A stretch of DNA of 64,000 bases from G963422445 sp963422445 (GTDB taxonomy: Bacteria; Pseudomonadota; Alphaproteobacteria; Thalassobaculales; Thalassobaculaceae). The stretch covers positions 4,712,001-4,776,000 of the forward strand of contig OY729512.2 in assembly GCA_963422445.2 (NCBI GenBank). The letters run 5' to 3'. The notes beneath the pieces were generated by a model that worked only from the letters and a program-made list of their open reading frames with translations, ran no database searches and was not told the origin of the DNA. Numbering within the stretch: the stretch's first letter is position 1; each line of letters opens with the position of its first letter. Position numbers and translations under genes: made by a program. Below, one piece after another: positions 8,787-18,806 of the stretch.

Positions 8787-10417
8787 CAGACTAGCCTCGA
8801 TTGGGCCAGCGCAGCAGCAACAAAACTCGTGAACAGCGGATGCGGTTCAAACGGCTTGGATTTCAGTTCCGGATGGAACTGCACACCGACAAACCAAGGG
8901 TGATCCGGAATTTCGACGATCTCCGGCAACCTGCGATCAGGCGACATTCCGGAAAACCTGAGGCCGGAGTCTTCGAGACGCTGCTTGTAGTTTATATTGA
9001 CCTCATAACGATGACGGTGGCGCTCGCTGATCTGGGCCCGCCCGTAAATGTCCCGGACCCGGGTTCCAGGTAGCAGATCGCAGTCATAGGCTCCGAGCCG
9101 CATGGTGCCGCCAAGATTATTATCAGCCCCACGTTTCTCGACGACATCGCCTCGCACCCACTCGGTCAGAAGCCCGACCACGGCGTTCTCGCAAGGGCCG
9201 AACTCCGTCGAACCGGCATTCCTGATACCGCTCATCTTGCGCGCCGCCTCGACCACCGCGAGCTGCATCCCGAAACAGATCCCGAAATACGGCACGTGCC
9301 GTTCACGCGCAAAGGTCACTGCCGCGATCTTGCCCTCCGCGCCGCGTTCACCGAAACCGCCCGGCACAAGGATACCGTCGACCCCTTCCAGATGATGGAG
9401 GGTGTTCGCGCTTTCGAAGATTTCCGAGTCGATCCATTGCGGCTCGACCGCAACAGCATTGGCGACACCGCCATGGGTCAAAGCTTCAGCCAGTGATTTG
9501 TAGGAATCGATCAGGCTAGTGTACTTGCCAACGATGGCGATCCGGACCGTGCCTTCCGGATGTGCCACCGTTGCCGAGATCCTTTCCCAAACCGACAGAT
9601 CCGGTGCCGCATCCTCGTCCGGTAATTCGAAGTGACGGCAAACCTGGGTATCGAATCCCTGGGCATGATAACTGAGAGGCACATCGTAGATTGAAGGCAT
9701 GTCAAGCGCGGCAATGACCGCATCCGAACGGATATTGCAGAACAAACCGATTTTCCGGCAAAGATCATCGGACAGCGGATGCGAGGCACGGCACAACAGG
9801 ATATCCGGCTGGATACCCACGCTCTGGAGTTCCTTCACGGAGTGCTGGGTCGGTTTGGTCTTCAGTTCCCCCGCCGATGCGATGTAGGGCACGAGAGTCA
9901 GATGGATAAACAATGAACGTTCGCGTCCTAACTCGTTTCCAAGTTGCCGGATCGCCTCGAGGAACGGCAAGCTCTCGATATCGCCGACGGTGCCGCCGAT
10001 TTCGCAAAGCACGAAGTCCTCATCGGTCAGATCACCCAGAACAAACGCCTTTATCGCATCGGTGACATGCGGAATGACCTGGATCGTCGCGCCGAAATAA
10101 TCGCCGCGCCGCTCCCTCGACAGCACATTCATGTAGAGTTGGCCGGTCGTCACATTGTCGCTGCGCCGCGCCGGTACGCCCGTGAAACGCTCGTAATGCC
10201 CGAGATCGAGATCGGTCTCGGCACCATCATCGGTGACATACACTTCGCCATGCTGATACGGACTCATGGTGCCCGGATCGACATTCAGATAGGGATCAAG
10301 TTTGCGCAGGCGGACCCTGTAGCCGCGCGCTTGCAAAAGCGCACCGAGTGCCGCCGAGGCCAACCCCTTGCCAAGAGAAGAAACCACGCCGCCAGTGATG
10401 AAGATAAACCGGGACAT
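8786..10417 (-). CDS. pyrG: CTP synthase (glutamine hydrolysing)
   Basis: It amidates UTP to CTP using glutamine and ATP. The 543-residue protein has the usual two parts: an N-terminal synthetase domain with 'ITGGVVSSLGKGLASA' at 6-21 and 'KLDPYLNVDPGTMSP', then a class I glutamine amidotransferase domain from about 295 with nucleophile Cys in 'GICFGMQLAVVE' and His/Glu in 'QFHPELKSKP'. Length is normal. secG lies about 110 bp upstream on the same strand and kdsA overlaps its stop codon. Confidence 0.98.
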   Translation of the reverse strand: MSRFIFITGGVVSSLGKGLASAALGALLQARGYRVRLRKLDPYLNVDPGTMSPYQHGEVYVTDDGAETDLDLGHYERFTGVPARRSDNVTTGQLYMNVLSRERRGDYFGATIQVIPHVTDAIKAFVLGDLTDEDFVLCEIGGTVGDIESLPFLEAIRQLGNELGRERSLFIHLTLVPYIASAGELKTKPTQHSVKELQSVGIQPDILLCRASHPLSDDLCRKIGLFCNIRSDAVIAALDMPSIYDVPLSYHAQGFDTQVCRHFELPDEDAAPDLSVWERISATVAHPEGTVRIAIVGKYTSLIDSYKSLAEALTHGGVANAVAVEPQWIDSEIFESANTLHHLEGVDGILVPGGFGERGAEGKIAAVTFARERHVPYFGICFGMQLAVVEAARKMSGIRNAGSTEFGPCENAVVGLLTEWVRGDVVEKRGADNNLGGTMRLGAYDCDLLPGTRVRDIYGRAQISERHRHRYEVNINYKQRLEDSGLRFSGMSPDRRLPEIVEIPDHPWFVGVQFHPELKSKPFEPHPLFTSFVAAALAQSRLV

Positions 10418-10526
10418 GGACTGGTATTATAGTCTGAAGATCAATGCCCGCACACCACGAACCGGGCGACGGACGGAAAATCCCGAGGATGGGCGGGTTC
10501 GGTGCAGACCCGAAACGCCAACGAAC

Positions 10527-10844
10527 TCATTGCGAAACCGGCGCCTGCGGTGCCTGCGGTGGTTGCGGTTTCTCCGGAACGATGATTTCGTCAGCAATCG
10601 AACGGCCGCGCTTCGAATCGGTGATGATCGCCAGTCCGATGCTGGTTGCGAAGAAACATGCGGCGAGAATCGCGGTTGCTCGGGTCAGGAGATTGGCGGT
10701 GCCACGGGCCGACATGAAACCACCCATTCCACCGCCACCACCACCACCGATGCCAAGACCACCGCCCTCGCTGCGTTGCAGCAGCACAAGCACGACCAGT
10801 GCAACAGCGATCATCAGGTGAACTGCGAGCACTACTTCAATCAT
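10527..10844 (-). CDS. secG: Preprotein translocase subunit SecG
   Basis: A small inner-membrane partner of SecYE that helps SecA-driven protein export. The 105-residue product has two hydrophobic segments (about 3-20 and 55-73) joined by the Gly-rich cytoplasmic loop 'GGGLGIGGGGGGGMGGF' that marks SecG, then a Pro/Gln-rich tail. It lies between tpiA and pyrG, the usual alphaproteobacterial order. Confidence 0.94.
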   Translation of the reverse strand: MIEVVLAVHLMIAVALVVLVLLQRSEGGGLGIGGGGGGGMGGFMSARGTANLLTRATAILAACFFATSIGLAIITDSKRGRSIADEIIVPEKPQPPQAPQAPVSQ

Positions 10845-10951
10845 GTCGGTCCCCGAACGGAGTCAGATCTAGCCAACCGTGCCAGCCCACAGCACACTAT
10901 GCAACGCTGACGCCCACCATGTGCCAGACAAATCCTACACACAACGGGGCA

Positions 10952-11701
10952 TCAACTTGAAACGGCGGTCACGATCGCCCGAAAATCATCGGCATCAAGA
11001 CTGGCGCCACCCACTAGGACGCCGCCAACATTATCGATGCTGCAGATCTCCGCGGCGTTCTTCGGCTTTACCGATCCGCCATAAAGGATGCGCATCGCAT
11101 CACCGTCGCTCGCGACCTCCCGCAGGATATCACGAATGTGACCATGCATGGCAGCAATATCAACCGCTCTCGCTGTTTTCCCGGTACCGATCGCCCAGAC
11201 CGGTTCGTATGCGACAACAGTGTTGGAGGCATCGGAGGCCAGTGGCAACGAACCACATAACTGTGCCCTGACGACCGTGGCGGCCCGTCCGGCATCGCGG
11301 TCCTCCCCGGTCTCGCCCACGCAAATGATCGCTGTCAGCCCGGCTGCGTGCGCGGCTTCAGCCTTGGCCTTGACATCGCTGTCGTTCTCGTGGTGATTAG
11401 CTCGTCGTTCGGAATGACCGAGAATAACCTGTGTGCAGCCAATATCGCGCAACATGGCTGCCGCGATATCCCCGGTATGCGCGCCCGCAGCTACGGCATG
11501 ACAATCCTGACCACCAAGCGCAATCGCGCTGCCCATGAGGCATGATGCAACCGGATCGAGCAAGGTCGCTGGAGGAAACACGGTCATATCGACACCACGG
11601 TCCTGACGCAGAAAATCCGCGAGCACCTTCGCCAGCGCAACACCTTCGGCTCGATGAAGGTTCATTTTCCAGTTACCTGCAATCAGGAGTCGAACCGACA
11701 T
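10952..11701 (-). CDS. tpiA: Triose-phosphate isomerase
   Basis: It interconverts dihydroxyacetone phosphate and glyceraldehyde 3-phosphate. The 249-residue TIM barrel has 'AGNWKMN' with the active-site Lys near residue 12, 'ILGHSERR' with the His near 94, and 'YEPVWAIGTGKTA' with the catalytic Glu. 'LYGGSVKP' and 'GVLVGGASL' form the phosphate site. It is the first gene of the minus-strand group followed by secG, pyrG and kdsA. About 370 bp without a gene separate it from the MFS gene upstream. Confidence 0.97.
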   Translation of the reverse strand: MSVRLLIAGNWKMNLHRAEGVALAKVLADFLRQDRGVDMTVFPPATLLDPVASCLMGSAIALGGQDCHAVAAGAHTGDIAAAMLRDIGCTQVILGHSERRANHHENDSDVKAKAEAAHAAGLTAIICVGETGEDRDAGRAATVVRAQLCGSLPLASDASNTVVAYEPVWAIGTGKTARAVDIAAMHGHIRDILREVASDGDAMRILYGGSVKPKNAAEICSIDNVGGVLVGGASLDADDFRAIVTAVSS

Positions 11702-11787
11702 GCGTTGCTCCCACCCGGTTGCGCAGTTTTGCGGTCATTTAACACGGCGGCTCTGGACAGCCAAGCCGATAGCATCAAGCGGCACAG

Positions 11788-11817
11788 TGATCCCACGCTG
11801 TAGACAGCGTGGGATCA
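11788..11817. repeat. Perfect 14-bp inverted repeat upstream of tpiA
   Basis: TGATCCCACGCTGT at 11788-11801 is followed by AG and then its exact complement at 11804-11817. It sits about 90 bp upstream of the tpiA start, in the 375-bp gap (11702-12075) between tpiA and the MFS gene; I see no other feature in that gap. No T-run follows it in either direction, so it is not a standard terminator. An operator or a repeat relic are the alternatives. Confidence 0.6.
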
Positions 11818-12075
11818 TCGTGGGGCGGCGGAGACGGAGCGCAACAACGTCACATAAAATGTTATCTTCATTGGAGATCAATTCATTGGTCATGAACGCC
11901 TTAAGCGAAAACTGCATAAGATTCACAACCCAGTGTTTCAGCCGGGTATGACGATCCTGCCCCGGAACATCAGATCTGAATGTCATCGTAGAGGTAACAG
12001 AACTTGTCACGACCATGTTCGGTCACGCCGGACAGGATCTTCTGACGCGACAGGCCGGCGGCCGTTCCGTCGATG

Positions 12076-13272
12076 TCACGCCGATCGTTTGGGGTGAAGA
12101 TGTCCGAGAGCACCAGTCATCAACGCCGCGATGACCAGAGCAGCCACAGCCAACAGGGACGGCCACAGATAACTACCAAGGCGGTCATGCAAGTCACCGG
12201 CGAGCGTTGGACCGATCATCTGTCCGAGACCGAACGATGCCGTCATCATGGCGAGCCCCTGTCGCGGATTCCAGGCTGATAGACGGCGTATTTCGATGAG
12301 TCCGAGCGCGGTGAGCCCCATGAATGTTCCGCCGAGGAGCCCGGCCGAAACCAAGAGAAGCCCGATATTGCTGGTCAGAACCGCCAGCGCAACGCCCACG
12401 GCTTCCAGCAGGCAGGCAACGGCAAACGCGAGTCCGTTACCCCGCGCTCGTCCAAGCCAGGTCCAGAATGCGACTGACGGCATTGCCGCGAGGCCGACAA
12501 GAAGCCAGGCGAGATGCTCGCCCTCACGCAGTTCGGGCTCGACCCGCATCATGTCCGCGATGAATGTCGCGGTAATCACATAGCCGAAACCGAACAATCC
12601 ATAAGCGATTATCCAGTACCAGAGCAGTCGCCGCCCGTGCGGCATCGTGTTCGCCTCGTTCCCGTTGCCCGCGCAGCGACTTGCGCCCAGGTCTGGTGCC
12701 CGGAGACACCAGACGACAGGCGGGATAAGGACTGCGGAGAGCAAGCCCGTGGCAAGCCATAACGGCTCCCAGTCGTTGTCGCTTGACGGGACGAACGAAA
12801 CCACGATCGCGGAAACGGCAATGCCGCCACCAACTCCCGCATAAGGCAATGCCAACAGTGACGGCCGGTTCATGGCGGTCAAGCGCTCCAAGACCAGGGC
12901 CGATGCGAAGACCATGACGACGGCGCTCGCGATACCGGCGGCGAATCGAAGCCAAGCAAACGCGAGGGATGTGCCGCCAGCCATGCAAGCTGTGGTTGCG
13001 GCGCTCACCATCAGCGCCGCAGCCATCCAGAACCGGCGGCTACCAGGTATGTTAGTCCAAGCCAGCAAGAGGGCACCGGCCAGATATCCCAAAAAATTGG
13101 CAGATGCGATGAGACCGGCTTCGGATTTGGAAAGATCCAGAGCGCTTGTCATGTATGGGAGAATAGGCGTGTAGACGAAACGCCCTATTCCGAGGGCGAT
13201 TGCCAAGGCGAGAAAGCCACCAAGTGCGGTTATGACAGGCGCGGCGGCGGATGGTTGCGGGCGTGGTATCAT
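12076..13272 (-). CDS. MFS transporter, YbfB/YjiJ type
   Basis: A membrane carrier of about 398 residues with roughly 12 hydrophobic segments. The opening 'LAIALGIGRFVYTPILPYM' is characteristic of the YbfB/YjiJ group, whose substrates are not established. I chose the ATG at 13272 (MIPRPQPS); the open frame extends upstream, but that extension overlaps trpE and reads as non-protein. It lies 56 bp downstream of the trpE stop on the same strand, the place where trpG is found in many relatives, so it probably entered the ppiD-trpE operon. Confidence 0.85.
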   Translation of the reverse strand: MIPRPQPSAAAPVITALGGFLALAIALGIGRFVYTPILPYMTSALDLSKSEAGLIASANFLGYLAGALLLAWTNIPGSRRFWMAAALMVSAATTACMAGGTSLAFAWLRFAAGIASAVVMVFASALVLERLTAMNRPSLLALPYAGVGGGIAVSAIVVSFVPSSDNDWEPLWLATGLLSAVLIPPVVWCLRAPDLGASRCAGNGNEANTMPHGRRLLWYWIIAYGLFGFGYVITATFIADMMRVEPELREGEHLAWLLVGLAAMPSVAFWTWLGRARGNGLAFAVACLLEAVGVALAVLTSNIGLLLVSAGLLGGTFMGLTALGLIEIRRLSAWNPRQGLAMMTASFGLGQMIGPTLAGDLHDRLGSYLWPSLLAVAALVIAALMTGALGHLHPKRSA

Positions 13273-13328
13273 TGCCTGCCGGAACCGATGCCTCGCAACG
13301 CGCGGCAGCAGAGCGGAGTCACAGCACG

Positions 13329-14837
13329 TCAACTGGCGCGCGCCGCGAACCGTATCGCTTCCTGCGCCGCCCTGAATAGCGCTTGGGCCTTGTTGACGGC
13401 TTCCTGGTATTCCTCGTCCGGATCGCTGTCCGCAACAACGCCGCAACCGGCCTGGACATACATCGATCCGTCCTTGACCAAAGCCGTGCGCAAGGCAATG
13501 CAGGTGTCCATCGTGCCGTTGGCGCTGAAATATCCAACCGCACCGGCATACACGCCCCGGCGTGCATGTTCGAGTTCGTCTATGATTTCCATGGCCCGAA
13601 CCTTTGGCGCACCGGACACCGTGCCGGCCGGAAAACAGCCGGCAAGGACATCGAGTGCGTCCAGGCCGGGTTGGATCGACCCTTCGACATGCGATGCGAT
13701 ATGCATCACATGCGAATAATGTTCGACGACGAACTGCTCGATGACCTCGACCGTGCCGGTCTCGCTGACGCGCCCGACATCATTGCGCCCGAGGTCAAGC
13801 AGCATCAGGTGTTCGGCGCGTTCTTTCGGACTATTGAGCATGTGTTCGGCAAGCGCCCGGTCCTCTTCGGCAGTGGCACCGCGTCGCTGGGTTCCCGCCA
13901 GCGGCCGTAACGTGACCACGCGGTCGCGGAGCGTGACAAGGATTTCGGGGCTTGATCCCACAATCGAAAAATTCCCCAAATCGAAAAAGAACAGATAAGG
14001 GGACGGATTGAGACGCCGCAGAGAGCGATAGAGCGCAACCGGCGGCAATGAGAACGGAACCGAAAAACGCAAGGACGGCACGATCTGGAAAGCATCGCCA
14101 GCATGAACGTAGTCCCTGGCCTTTACAACCATGTCCTTGAACTCTTCGCGAGTCGTATTGGCGAACGGTGCTGTTGGCTCGGTGACGGCAGATACGCCTT
14201 CACGCCGATAGGGCAGGCTGCGCTGGAAATCGGAAACAGCGTCAGCGAGGCAGATCCGCGCTGCGTCATAGGCAGCCGTGGCCGCTACATCGGCACGCGG
14301 CCAGACCGGCGTGACGATGGTGACGATATCCTCCAGGCGATCGAAGATGCAGATCAGCGTTGGCCGGACGAACAGGCCGTCGGGCACATCGAGTTCGTCG
14401 TCGTTCTCGTCCGGAATCGCCTCGGTCAGGCGTACGGCGTCGTAGCCCATATAGCCGAACAGTCCTGATGCCATCGGTGGCAGAACAGGGGGGAGATCTA
14501 TTCGCGATTCGATGATCAGTGATCGCAGCGACGCCATCGGCGGTACATCGCAAGATTCGAAGCGATCGGGATCGATTCGCACATGCCTGTTGATTTCCGC
14601 CTGGTTGCTCCGGAACCGCCAGATCAGATCCGGACGCGTGCCGATGATCGAAAATCGGCTGCGAACCGACCCGCCTTCAACCGATTCCAGCAGAAAGCTG
14701 TTCGGACGCCCGTCCGCCAGTTTGAGCATTGCCGAGACCGGGGTTTCAAGATCGGCGACCATGGTGGTCCAGACCACCTGGGGCTTTCCGTCGGTATAGG
14801 CGGCGGCAAACGCATCGGGATGTGGCAGGATATTCAT
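13329..14837 (-). CDS. trpE: Anthranilate synthase component I
   Basis: It forms anthranilate from chorismate using ammonia from its TrpG partner, the first step of tryptophan synthesis. The 502-residue protein has the tryptophan feedback site 'SFLLESVEGG' near 45 and the chorismate-binding domain from about 230, with 'FFDLGNFSIVGSSPEILV', 'LDLGRNDVGRVSETG' and 'GCFPAGTVSGAPKVRAMEII'. The start overlaps the ppiD stop by four bases (ATGA). No trpG, trpD or trpC follows within the window, so the amidotransferase must lie elsewhere. Confidence 0.96.
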   Translation of the reverse strand: MNILPHPDAFAAAYTDGKPQVVWTTMVADLETPVSAMLKLADGRPNSFLLESVEGGSVRSRFSIIGTRPDLIWRFRSNQAEINRHVRIDPDRFESCDVPPMASLRSLIIESRIDLPPVLPPMASGLFGYMGYDAVRLTEAIPDENDDELDVPDGLFVRPTLICIFDRLEDIVTIVTPVWPRADVAATAAYDAARICLADAVSDFQRSLPYRREGVSAVTEPTAPFANTTREEFKDMVVKARDYVHAGDAFQIVPSLRFSVPFSLPPVALYRSLRRLNPSPYLFFFDLGNFSIVGSSPEILVTLRDRVVTLRPLAGTQRRGATAEEDRALAEHMLNSPKERAEHLMLLDLGRNDVGRVSETGTVEVIEQFVVEHYSHVMHIASHVEGSIQPGLDALDVLAGCFPAGTVSGAPKVRAMEIIDELEHARRGVYAGAVGYFSANGTMDTCIALRTALVKDGSMYVQAGCGVVADSDPDEEYQEAVNKAQALFRAAQEAIRFAARAS

Positions 14838-16726
14838 CGATTTTCGGCCATCAGAGTGTCGATGTAGCCGCGATCGATGGTGACATCGTGATCTTTTCGC
14901 AAGGCTGTAAGGAACGATTCGAGATAATCCGCCCCGATTGAGCTGGAGAGCTCGTTGGCGATCTCATCGCGCAAATCGGCCTGTTTCTCGGCGTTGACGG
15001 GGACGATCTCGATGAGTTCGGCAACGCTGGCGCCGGTATCCGATTCGGTAATCCCGACATCGCCCCGGGTAAGATCAAACACTATGGACGGAAGATCGGG
15101 CGGATAGATGTTCCGGTTGAGGCCGTTGCCGGTCCGGTCGAAGGGGCCGGCCGTTGTTACGGAAAGACCGTCCCGACTTGCAGCGGCTTCCAGCCCGGTT
15201 CTGCTCTTTGACGCCTCGGCCAAGGCGTTGGCCTGTTCCATGGCTTTTTCGAATCGGTAGTTGGCGATCCAGTCGGCACGGACACGATCCCTGACGTCAT
15301 CCATCGGGCGCAGCGCTGTTTTCGCGATGGCATCGGTCCGAACCAGGAAGTAACCGCCATCATCCGATTCCAACAGGTCGCTCCGTTCGCCTTCGTCGGT
15401 CTCGAAGACAGTTGTCAGAAACTGGCCACCGGGCAATCTCTCGACCATTTTGTCGTCCCGGTCTCTTCCTCTGCTGTCCAAAGCGTCGATCCGGCGCACC
15501 GGAACGTTGATCTCCCGAGCCGCCTCATGGATGTTCGCGCCGCTGGCGAGCGCGTCCTCGAAGGTGTTGGCCAGTTCGAACAGGGCGTCGAGAGCCTTTT
15601 CATGGGCGATACCGGATCGGATGTCCTCACGCACGTCAGCGAAATCCTGCACGGCTTCCGGGGTCTCCGCCCGGACCAGGAATATCTTCCAGCCAAAAGG
15701 TGTTTCGATTGGCCTGCTGGTTCGCCCGACCGCCGTTCCGAACGCGGCGTCGCTCTCGTTGGCGTCGATCAGTTCGCTCCGTGTGATCACACCGAGTTCG
15801 ACCCTGCTGCCGTCGCCGACGGCCTTCGTCAGAGCCTTATCAAGTCCTGCAATGTCCAGCGGCCCCGCAAGTTGATCGATCGCCGCATTCGCTGCGCCTT
15901 CATCATCGAACAAGAACTGAACGAAGTCACGGGTTTCCGGTGTCGTGAACTCGTCGATCCGGGCATGGTAATCCGCTCGCAATTCGTCCTCGGGGACGAA
16001 AATCTCTTTGGCAAGTTCTTCCGGCGTCAATGCGACCAGCGAAACCCGGCGATATTCCGGCGCCATGTAGTCGTCCTTGTTGGCTTCGTAATGGGTCAGG
16101 AGTTCGCTGTCGGAGATTTTAGGTGGTGAATCGATCGAATCGAACCGAATCGTCAACAGTTTCACGGTGCGCCGTTCACCGCGATAGGCGAAAATCATAT
16201 CGACCAGCGCATCGGATGGTTTGGTGCTGGTGCGAACGGCTGAAACGAGCTGCTGACGCTTCAGATCCTGACGCAGAAGTTCGAAAAATCCTGCTTCGGA
16301 AAGGCGGGCATTGAACAACGCCTGCCGGAATCTCTCCGGATCGAAACGTCCCGTTCCGTCACGGAAGGTTGGTGATTCTGCAACCCAGTCCTTCAGTTGC
16401 TGTTCACTGATATATAACCCGAGTTCCGTCCCGATTGCCGATATCAGCGCGCTTTCGACCATTGCGTCGATGACATTGTCCAGGATCTCCGCTTGCAGGG
16501 ACTCTTCGGCTTGCGGCGGGAGACGCATGCGGCGGCGGGTCCGGTCGAATTCGTTAAGAACCTCGACCGAGTTGTAGGTGACATCGCCGACAGCGATCGC
16601 AGCACGACCACTCGGACTGCCTAGAAAGATGTCTCCGATGCCCCAGATCGCAAAGCTGACGATCAGGATCGCGAACAACGCCTTGATGAAGATCGAGCTA
16701 ATCTTGGAACGAATGAACTGCAGCAT
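14834..16726 (-). CDS. ppiD: PpiD/SurA-type periplasmic folding factor
   Basis: An inner-membrane-anchored chaperone of about 630 residues facing the periplasm. One N-terminal transmembrane segment follows 'MLQFIRSKISSIFIKA' (FAILIVSFAIWGIGDIF). A SurA_N-like helical region covers about 35-200, and a parvulin-like region follows near 240-370. The parvulin part is weakly conserved, so a chaperone role without isomerase activity is likely. I took the ATG at 16726; the open frame extends 40 codons upstream with a non-membrane sequence. It begins the ppiD-trpE pair. Confidence 0.9.
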   Translation of the reverse strand: MLQFIRSKISSIFIKALFAILIVSFAIWGIGDIFLGSPSGRAAIAVGDVTYNSVEVLNEFDRTRRRMRLPPQAEESLQAEILDNVIDAMVESALISAIGTELGLYISEQQLKDWVAESPTFRDGTGRFDPERFRQALFNARLSEAGFFELLRQDLKRQQLVSAVRTSTKPSDALVDMIFAYRGERRTVKLLTIRFDSIDSPPKISDSELLTHYEANKDDYMAPEYRRVSLVALTPEELAKEIFVPEDELRADYHARIDEFTTPETRDFVQFLFDDEGAANAAIDQLAGPLDIAGLDKALTKAVGDGSRVELGVITRSELIDANESDAAFGTAVGRTSRPIETPFGWKIFLVRAETPEAVQDFADVREDIRSGIAHEKALDALFELANTFEDALASGANIHEAAREINVPVRRIDALDSRGRDRDDKMVERLPGGQFLTTVFETDEGERSDLLESDDGGYFLVRTDAIAKTALRPMDDVRDRVRADWIANYRFEKAMEQANALAEASKSRTGLEAAASRDGLSVTTAGPFDRTGNGLNRNIYPPDLPSIVFDLTRGDVGITESDTGASVAELIEIVPVNAEKQADLRDEIANELSSSIGADYLESFLTALRKDHDVTIDRGYIDTLMAENR

Positions 16727-17233
16727 GACGGTTTCCGTTACCCTGCGGGCGCACGACAGGAACAGGCAGGTAGCCCGTTCGTGGCGCGGCATACTAAGGG
16801 CGCGGCCGAGATTGCTGCAATACGGTTTTCCGAAAACCTTCCGCAAGCTGCGGCCGCCCCTGATCCTGGCCTGATGCGGGTGTACGTCAGAATTGTGGTG
16901 CGCCAGGCTAACTGGTGTTTGTGTTGCGGATGCCAGTCCCGTGACAGGAAAGGCTAACCACCCCCTTATGCCGCGAGCTGTGCGTCAGTAACTGTGTGTG
17001 TCGGCGAGGCTATTGAGCGCCGAAAGCGGCTCACCCGACATGCCGAGGCCGTCACAAAGGTCAAAAGCAACACTCTCCAACTGCGATGGTGAGATGAAGA
17101 GGCGCTCCGCGGCATCCGGGATCCATCGCATGCCCGTACACACAGCATCGGGACCTGGAAGGTCTCTGTTCCGCCCCGGCATAAGCGGGGCCGGTGATGG
17201 TTTGGCTTTGCCCGGGTTTGGTGGACAGGTTGG
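16727..17233. other. 507 bp without an assignable gene
   Basis: This stretch lies upstream of ppiD and downstream of the IS3 relic. A 65-codon minus-strand frame (17182-16985) contains 'AERLFISPSQLESVAFDLC', which reads like coding sequence but matches no family I recognise; it could be the tail of a gene cut by the IS3 insertion. Confidence 0.4.
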
Positions 17234-17860
17234 TTAAGCTGCCCGTGCCATCCGCTCGAAGCCTGCTGGTGTCTGGTAGCCGAGGTTCGAGTGTAGGCGT
17301 CTCTCGTTGTAGCTGTCGATGAAGCGCGGCAGGTGCTCCGCGACGTCCGCCGCGCTCTCGAAGGCCATGGGGTAGGGCGCCCTCGGCCTCCAGCGTCTTC
17401 ATGAAGCTCTCCACCAGGGCGGTGTCGTCTGCCGATCCGCCCGAAGCGCGGTAGTTAAGTAGAACGCGTGATCCCCATCCGTCGGCATCCTTCGGCAACG
17501 GAGAGGCCCTGGGGCCGGTGATGACGGACATGGGTGCGTTTCTTGACCGTCGTCCGTGCCGCTGAGCCCCCTTGGAAACTCGAGCTCCAGGGCCTGCTTG
17601 CCGACCAGGCGCTCGAGCGCCGCGATCCGGGCCTCGTATTCCTGGACCAGGCTTGCCGCCTCGGCGTCCTCGTCGAAGGCGCCGGCCTCGTATTTGTCGA
17701 CCCAGATCCGGATCAGGGTGCGGGAGAGTTCGTGGCGGCGTGCCAGGCCGTGGAGGGTCTCGCCAACGAGATACTCCTGAACGACCCGGCCGCTTTAAGG
17801 CGATGCTATGGGTGCGGTGCTTGGCCATGGGCGGCGATCCTTCGAATGCCCGGCCCACCG
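17234..17860 (-). pseudogene. IS3-family element relic (orfA plus C-terminal end of orfB)
   Basis: The orfA part, with one early frameshift, reads 'VVQEYLVGETLHGLARRH', 'LIRIWVDKYEAGAFDED' and 'EARIAALERLVGKQALELEF', the helix-turn-helix and leucine-zipper part of IS3-family OrfA. Only scraps of orfB remain: 'RASGGSADDTALVESFMKTLEAEGA', then in another frame 'LPRFIDSYNERRLHSNLGYQ', the C-terminal end of the rve integrase domain. The central catalytic region is deleted. It stops at TAA 17236-17234. Confidence 0.8.
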
Positions 17861-17871
17861 GTCAAATCACT

Positions 17872-18795
17872 TCAAGCCGTCTGTCCGACCCCAAGGGCCC
17901 ACTCCAAGACGCATACTATTTCTGCCGTATGGTATACAGTAAAATGAAGTAACTCCCTAGATAGTGTCGTCACGAAATGCCAGCCCAGAGCGCCAGACAC
18001 CGGATCTGCACCGCGGCAAGAAACGGATGCGGCATTCCTGGCGTATCGCGTGGCAATCCCACGCCAGCGCTTGAGCCACAGAAAGGCGTTCTCCACCAAA
18101 TGCCGGTGTCGGTAGAGAGGGACATCATACGCTCTGGGGTGCTGGCGGTTGCGCTTCGGCGGAACCACTGGAATGATTTCATGCTCCTCACAATAAGACA
18201 GGATGGCAGTCGTGTCATAGGCCTTGTCCGCCAACAAATACTCGGCATCTATCCCTTCAATCAGCTCGACCGCTTGACTGCAATCTGCTGCCGTCCCCTC
18301 GGTCACCAACACCCGCACCGGCATCCCATGCGCGTCCACAGCCAGGTGCAGCGTCGTGTTCAGCCCCCTTTTGTGCGACCCATCGCCTGATTGCCGCCGA
18401 CCGCACCGCTCGCATGGGGATGGACCTTGAGATGACTGGCGTCAATCATCAGCCACTCATCGTCCGGCTCATCCACCAGAGGCTCCAGCAACGCCTCCCA
18501 GACCCCCTTGTCCCGCCAGCGACAGAACCGACGATGGGTATTTTTCCAGTCTCCATAGTCTGGCGGCACATCACGCCAGGGAGCGCCGGTGCGCAGAATC
18601 CAGCAAGATCGCATTAATGAACCGTCGATTATCCTGCGCCACCCCACCCCAACGTCCCGCTCGGCCAGGCAGATGAGGCTCCAACAACAGCCAGACCCTG
18701 TCCGAAATGTCGTGACGCCGATGAGCCAATCCCATGAGTCGCCTCCAGGAACCATCGAGTGAGTTCGACAGATAGGACAGATAAACATCACTCAT
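17872..18795 (-). pseudogene. IS427-type transposase OrfA/OrfB, frameshifted
   Basis: OrfA starts at 18795 ('MSDVYLSYLSNSLDGSW') but shifts frame near 18605, where an extra base (CCAGCAAGATCG versus CCAGAAGATCG in copy 1) breaks it; the rest continues in the frame ending at 18360. OrfB starts at 18339 ('MDAHGMPVRVLVTEGTAAD', 'LLADKAYDTTAIL', 'HLVENAFLWLKRWRG') but an extra G near 18029 shifts it, so it reads through the left end of the element to 17872. Both lesions make this copy unlikely to transpose by itself. Confidence 0.85.
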
Positions 18796-18806
18796 GACGA
18801 CACTAT
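17961..18806 (-). mobile_element. IS427-type element, copy 2 (846 bp, unsplit)
   Basis: The ends ATAGTGTCGTCACG... and complement are flanked by CTAG on both sides (17957-17960 and 18807-18810). The right CTAG overlaps the first base of IS630-A (TA at 18808-18809, GTGTCC from 18810), so the element landed on the CTAG made by the IS630 border. This copy serves as the reference for locating the nested insertions in copies 1 and 3. Confidence 0.93.

Noticed and set aside
11788..11817. Intrinsic terminator after the MFS gene
   Set aside because: No T-run follows on either strand, and the hairpin is about 260 bp beyond the MFS stop.
16727..16846. Upstream extension of ppiD by 40 codons
   Set aside because: The added sequence is not hydrophobic or conserved; the PpiD membrane anchor starts right after ATG 16726.
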